From: Gibbula magus
Taxonomy: Eukaryota > Mollusca > Gastropoda > Trochida > Trochidae
Direction: 5' to 3'
Assembly (NCBI GenBank): GCA_936450465.1
Contig: OW388296.1
Coordinates: 30,791,638-30,855,637, forward strand
DNA: 64,000 nt
The position numbers and the translations under genes were made by a program. The notes beneath the pieces were generated by a model. The model was not told where the DNA came from, made no database searches, and saw only the letters and a list, made by a program, of their open reading frames with translations. Of the stretch, positions 61,086 to 64,000 are shown piece by piece (positions within the stretch are counted from its first letter, which is position 1; each line of letters begins with the position of its first letter).

Positions 61086-62255
61086 CATTAGGTGAAATTT
61101 AAATGTGCATTTATGAAAAGTTCAGTCACTAGAGACATCTGCATATCATGTGAAGATATGTCATCAAAATACATAAATTATAGATATAACATCAAGTGAC
61201 AACTAAATAGGCATTTATAAAAACTACATCCTGTAGACTAATCAAAATCTATATGTATCCTTTGAATTTAGTATTTTCCATAGCAATCGATAAAGCAAAA
61301 GTTGATAGAATTCCAAGGTAAAATGAAAGACAATGAGAAGCGAAATCATATTGTCAATGTATTTTCTGTTGTTCGTTCGAGATGGTATGAATCGCAATGA
61401 ATCCTTCTGTACAGTTGCAATGAAAATGTATGTAAAGTAACGTCTGCGCTTGTAGTTGAAATGTATCGCATATAGACTTGTATAGCTATCAATATTGTCT
61501 GTTTGCCAGTTGCCATGGTAACGGCTACGATTGGGCATGATATCTGAACGTATTCTAAACCTTTTGGTCTGATTCTAAAATTGTGCTTTGCAATACCGTG
61601 TCTTTGAATTAAGAAAAAGTCCTCTTTTAATGAACTTGGTATGTATTCATGTTTGCGTTGTCACTGGAATATATTTTTCATATTTTGATTATACTTAAGC
61701 AAAACATTGTACTGATCTTAAACTTTGTTGTGTTTGTATTTTTCTTGTCCAGATGATGGATTGTTGTTGCCGCAGTATTTATCTTACACAAATATTTCAG
61801 CATCTCTTTCAAGCAGAGGGCTTCAAATCCTTTCAAGCTAAAGATCAAGAAAAACAAATCATGGATTTAACATTTGAAAAAAATCTTTCAGAAACAACTA
61901 ATTTAAATTCTAATGCATAATATTAACATCAAAGGAAATTTAATTATAATTTTTCTTTGATTTGATTTTCTGAAAGATAATTTACATAAAAATACTCCCT
62001 GAATTAAAAACTTATTTGATAAGATTCTCATTCATTAACTTTGTAGTAGAATTGAGAAGAAATTTTGGATGATAGTTCACAGCTTGATAGGTCCAACCTT
62101 AGCTGGAGTTTTGATTTGGCCTTCACATGATGAGCTCCGTAATTCTGCAAATGATGAAATTCAAATTGAAATATTGTATTCTTCAACAAAAGGATCTGGT
62201 CACGGAAATGTGTTGATGCTTTTAAAATTATCATTACAATATGGGACCATGAAAT
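61086..62255. other. Downstream flank, unannotated
   Basis: Apart from the X-box-like site nothing was recognised. Short open frames lack homology. Confidence 0.45.
61509..61522. promoter_or_regulatory. RFX X-box-like palindrome
   Basis: GTTGCCATGGTAAC fits the RFX X-box with both half-sites. It lies downstream of the predicted transcript end. Confidence 0.4.
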
Positions 62256-62478
62256 CAACTTCCAAATGCAAGGCATAACTCTTGCCAGTCTGTATTACTG
62301 GCTGATTTAACCCTTGCGGTATTTCCCTCGCTTTGTTGTGTCAAGATAGTGAATCGCTGCACCACAAATGCATAGCGGGCCCGGATTTCTGAATACAGAT
62401 TTTTTAAGGAAATACTGCAAGGCCTAAATCAGCCAGTAATGGAGACTGGCAAGAGTTATGCCTTGCAATCGGAAGTTG
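62256..62478. mobile_element. Mutator-like palindromic MITE, intact copy
   Basis: CAACTTCCAAATGCAAGGCA then TAACTCTTGCCAGTC left, mirrored by GACTGGCAAGAGTTATGCC, TTGC and GGAAGTTG right. Inner GCGGTATTTCCCTCGCTTTG and AGGAAATACTGCAAGGCC are also inverted. No clear duplication. Confidence 0.85.
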
Positions 62479-63009
62479 TCTTGCACCATGTGAAAAAATT
62501 CTACTAACTGTTATATTTTTCTTGTGCAAGAAGATATTTTTGTACTCTTGAACAAGTACCTCCTAAAAGGTTCTTACGAAACCAAGTTCCTCTGTATTCT
62601 AACACAAAACGACTTCAAGGAAATAGTCAGTTTGAAGCGATCAGTCGTTTTTTATGTATATAAAGAATATTTTCTCATCTTTTTTTCAACTGTCCTGACT
62701 CGTATATTTTCTTTTTCCAAATTTATTTTGATAAAAATGTTTAAATTAGAATCTCAAATGAATATCTTTTTCATCAAATATACAAGTCATATTTCATTTT
62801 CAGTACTATTTTTAAAGTATTCACTCTTTCATTGATCTTCCAATTTTCCTTACATTTTATTTTTGAGTGATAATCATATTGGTAACGTTTTGTATAAAAT
62901 ACTGCTGGATTGAAGTAACGATCTTATTTCTTAATGTTTCTTGTCTCTACATCCTCTCCACAGGATTTTCTCAAGTTATTTCATCCCACATAACCTCTGT
63001 TTCGTTACA
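62479..63009. other. Unannotated sequence
   Basis: A 103-codon + strand open frame (62524-62835) is Phe/Ile/Leu-rich and AT-driven, with no recognised family; not called as a gene. Confidence 0.4.
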
Positions 63010-63320
63010 CTGGATGGTGCAGTGGTTAGCACATTCGACTTCAGGTCAAAGGACTGGGGTTATAAACCGGAAGAAGCAACTTTATCTGCAGTAGAGAACT
63101 GTTCTACATGCATTAACTTGAGTGAAATGCTTCACTGAAGGTTCTATACAGTCATGTTTAGGTGCAATATCACCCATGGTTCGCTAGTTCAAGCCAATAT
63201 TTGCAGGGTTCACCGCAAGGCTTAACCACAATGCTGTTGCAGGCTTTCTCCCATCAGTAGTAATAGAAGCTTTGACATTAGTGAAATACTCTTGAAAGCA
63301 GCATTAAGCAAATATCACCT
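63010..63320 (+). mobile_element. tRNA-derived SINE, diverged
   Basis: GGATGGTGCAGTGGTTAGCA head, degraded B box (GGTTATAAACC), CTGCAGTAGAGAACTGTTCT body and GTGAAATACTCTTGAAAGCA 3' domain with ATTAAGCAAATATCACCT end. Confidence 0.85.
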
Positions 63321-64000
63321 AGGCGTGCATTTTAACTTCTACTGATGTGACCATTAGACATTTCATATTGGCTTCAATCAAAGTTAATGTTCAGTCAGCG
63401 ACGTTTGCTTCAAAATGAGTGTTTGCTAGACCCCTCTTTAATCTGAATAAAATCCAATTTTCCTTACATGTTTTAGTTTAATGAAAAAAGTGGAGTATCT
63501 GTATTACAAAATTCCCACTTGAGTCTTTGTTTGGGAAACCAAGAATATGGGGGTAATGTTACAGGGGTTATGTAGGGAAACCTGTGGGTTGAGAGAATGT
63601 TTTAAAACCCTTTGAACAATCAAAAGCCAAAATGCCTATTCACAAGTACATTTGTGCAAACCATCTTGCCATCATTTGCCAAAAATCTATATTTAGTAGT
63701 ATGTCATCCTGTTGTAAACTTATATGTGAAGTGCAGGAAAAAAACTTGTTTCAGTCAATGTGACACACTTCAAAGGGACATAACTCTGGTTTGACTTGAA
63801 CAAGGGAGGTAACTCCTGTGCTATACCTGATCAAAGGGAGGTAACTGGACTACTTATGTCATGTCTGAACAAATGATATGACTTCAGATTCGTTTTGATA
63901 GGATTTTTGAGGAATATACAATTTTGATTTTTGTACATTATTTACACTGTTTGTATGCATGTGCTGCATGCAAGACCTCACCTCTGTTTAGTTATCAACT
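63321..64000. other. Downstream flank with repeated AAGGGAGGTAACT
   Basis: CAAGGGAGGTAACTCC at about 63803 and CAAAGGGAGGTAACTGG at about 63833 repeat a short motif common in mollusc non-coding DNA. No gene recognised. Confidence 0.45.

Noticed and set aside
62524..62835. 103-codon frame as a membrane protein
   Set aside because: Phe/Ile/Leu/Lys-rich composition is expected from AT-rich DNA; no start context, splice or homology support.

Overview
The window looks like an AT-rich, intron-dominated piece of a mollusc genome, most likely a gastropod. The evidence is one animal gene split into short exons with GT-AG introns, many tRNA-derived SINEs ending in a tail of the type widespread in molluscs (conserved 'GAAATACTCTTGAAAGCGG' then 'CGTTAAACCCC' and an ACTC- or ACCTC-type repeat), and satellite-like (GTCC)n elements resembling the molluscan 'pearl' elements. 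No prokaryotic features, CRISPR arrays, rRNA genes or intact tRNA genes were seen.

Only one host gene can be supported: the 3' five-sixths of a Gi-class heterotrimeric G-protein alpha subunit on the + strand. Six coding exons are visible: 35388-35529, 51485-51642, 52043-52171, 54982-55111, 55884-56040 and 59622-59812. Together they encode the equivalent of residues about 54 to 354 of vertebrate Galpha-i. They include switch I with the Arg of RTRVKTTG, switch II DVGGQ, the guanine motifs NKKD and TCATDT, and the pertussis-toxin-type C-terminus CGLF. Exon lengths and phases match the vertebrate GNAI plan, except for a possible 3-nt shift at the exon 7 donor. The two short 5' exons (N-terminus and P-loop) were not found, so the first 35 kb is best read as intron 2 or further upstream sequence. 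A 3'UTR intron (59817-60040) and two AATAAA signals follow the stop codon.

The rest is introns and flank full of transposable elements. (1) About 15 good and 10 degenerate copies of one tRNA-SINE family are present, all in the same orientation as the gene, many with 11-15 bp target-site duplications. Two or three other tRNA-SINE copies are also on +. (2) Seven copies of a 320-368 bp TTAA-flanked MITE occur in mixed orientation, plus a second 683 bp TTAA element. (3) Mutator-like palindromic MITEs have about 9 bp duplications. (4) A TA-flanked (pogo/Tigger-like) family includes a 1.67 kb copy. (5) CAGTG/CAGGG-ended (hAT-like) elements include a 1.83 kb one. (6) A 430-446 bp TIR family and a 515 bp and a 657 bp TIR element are present. 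(7) Pearl-like tandem core repeats and several strong hairpins occur.

The insertions are often nested, and the order of events can be read directly. Examples are SINE tail > hAT-like > TTAA MITE at 16.7-18.6 kb, one old SINE hit by a younger SINE and a TTAA element at 46.0-47.2 kb, and a SINE and a Mutator-like MITE inside an older SINE starting some 15-25 bp after the exon 7 splice donor.

I found no new multi-gene system. The points most worth following are the one-sided SINE orientation, the tandem splice donor at exon 7, the head-to-head MITE pair that could form long dsRNA, the repeated insertions into conserved SINE-tail sequence, and a cluster of CRE-like TGACGTCA sites in an intron of a gene that controls cAMP.
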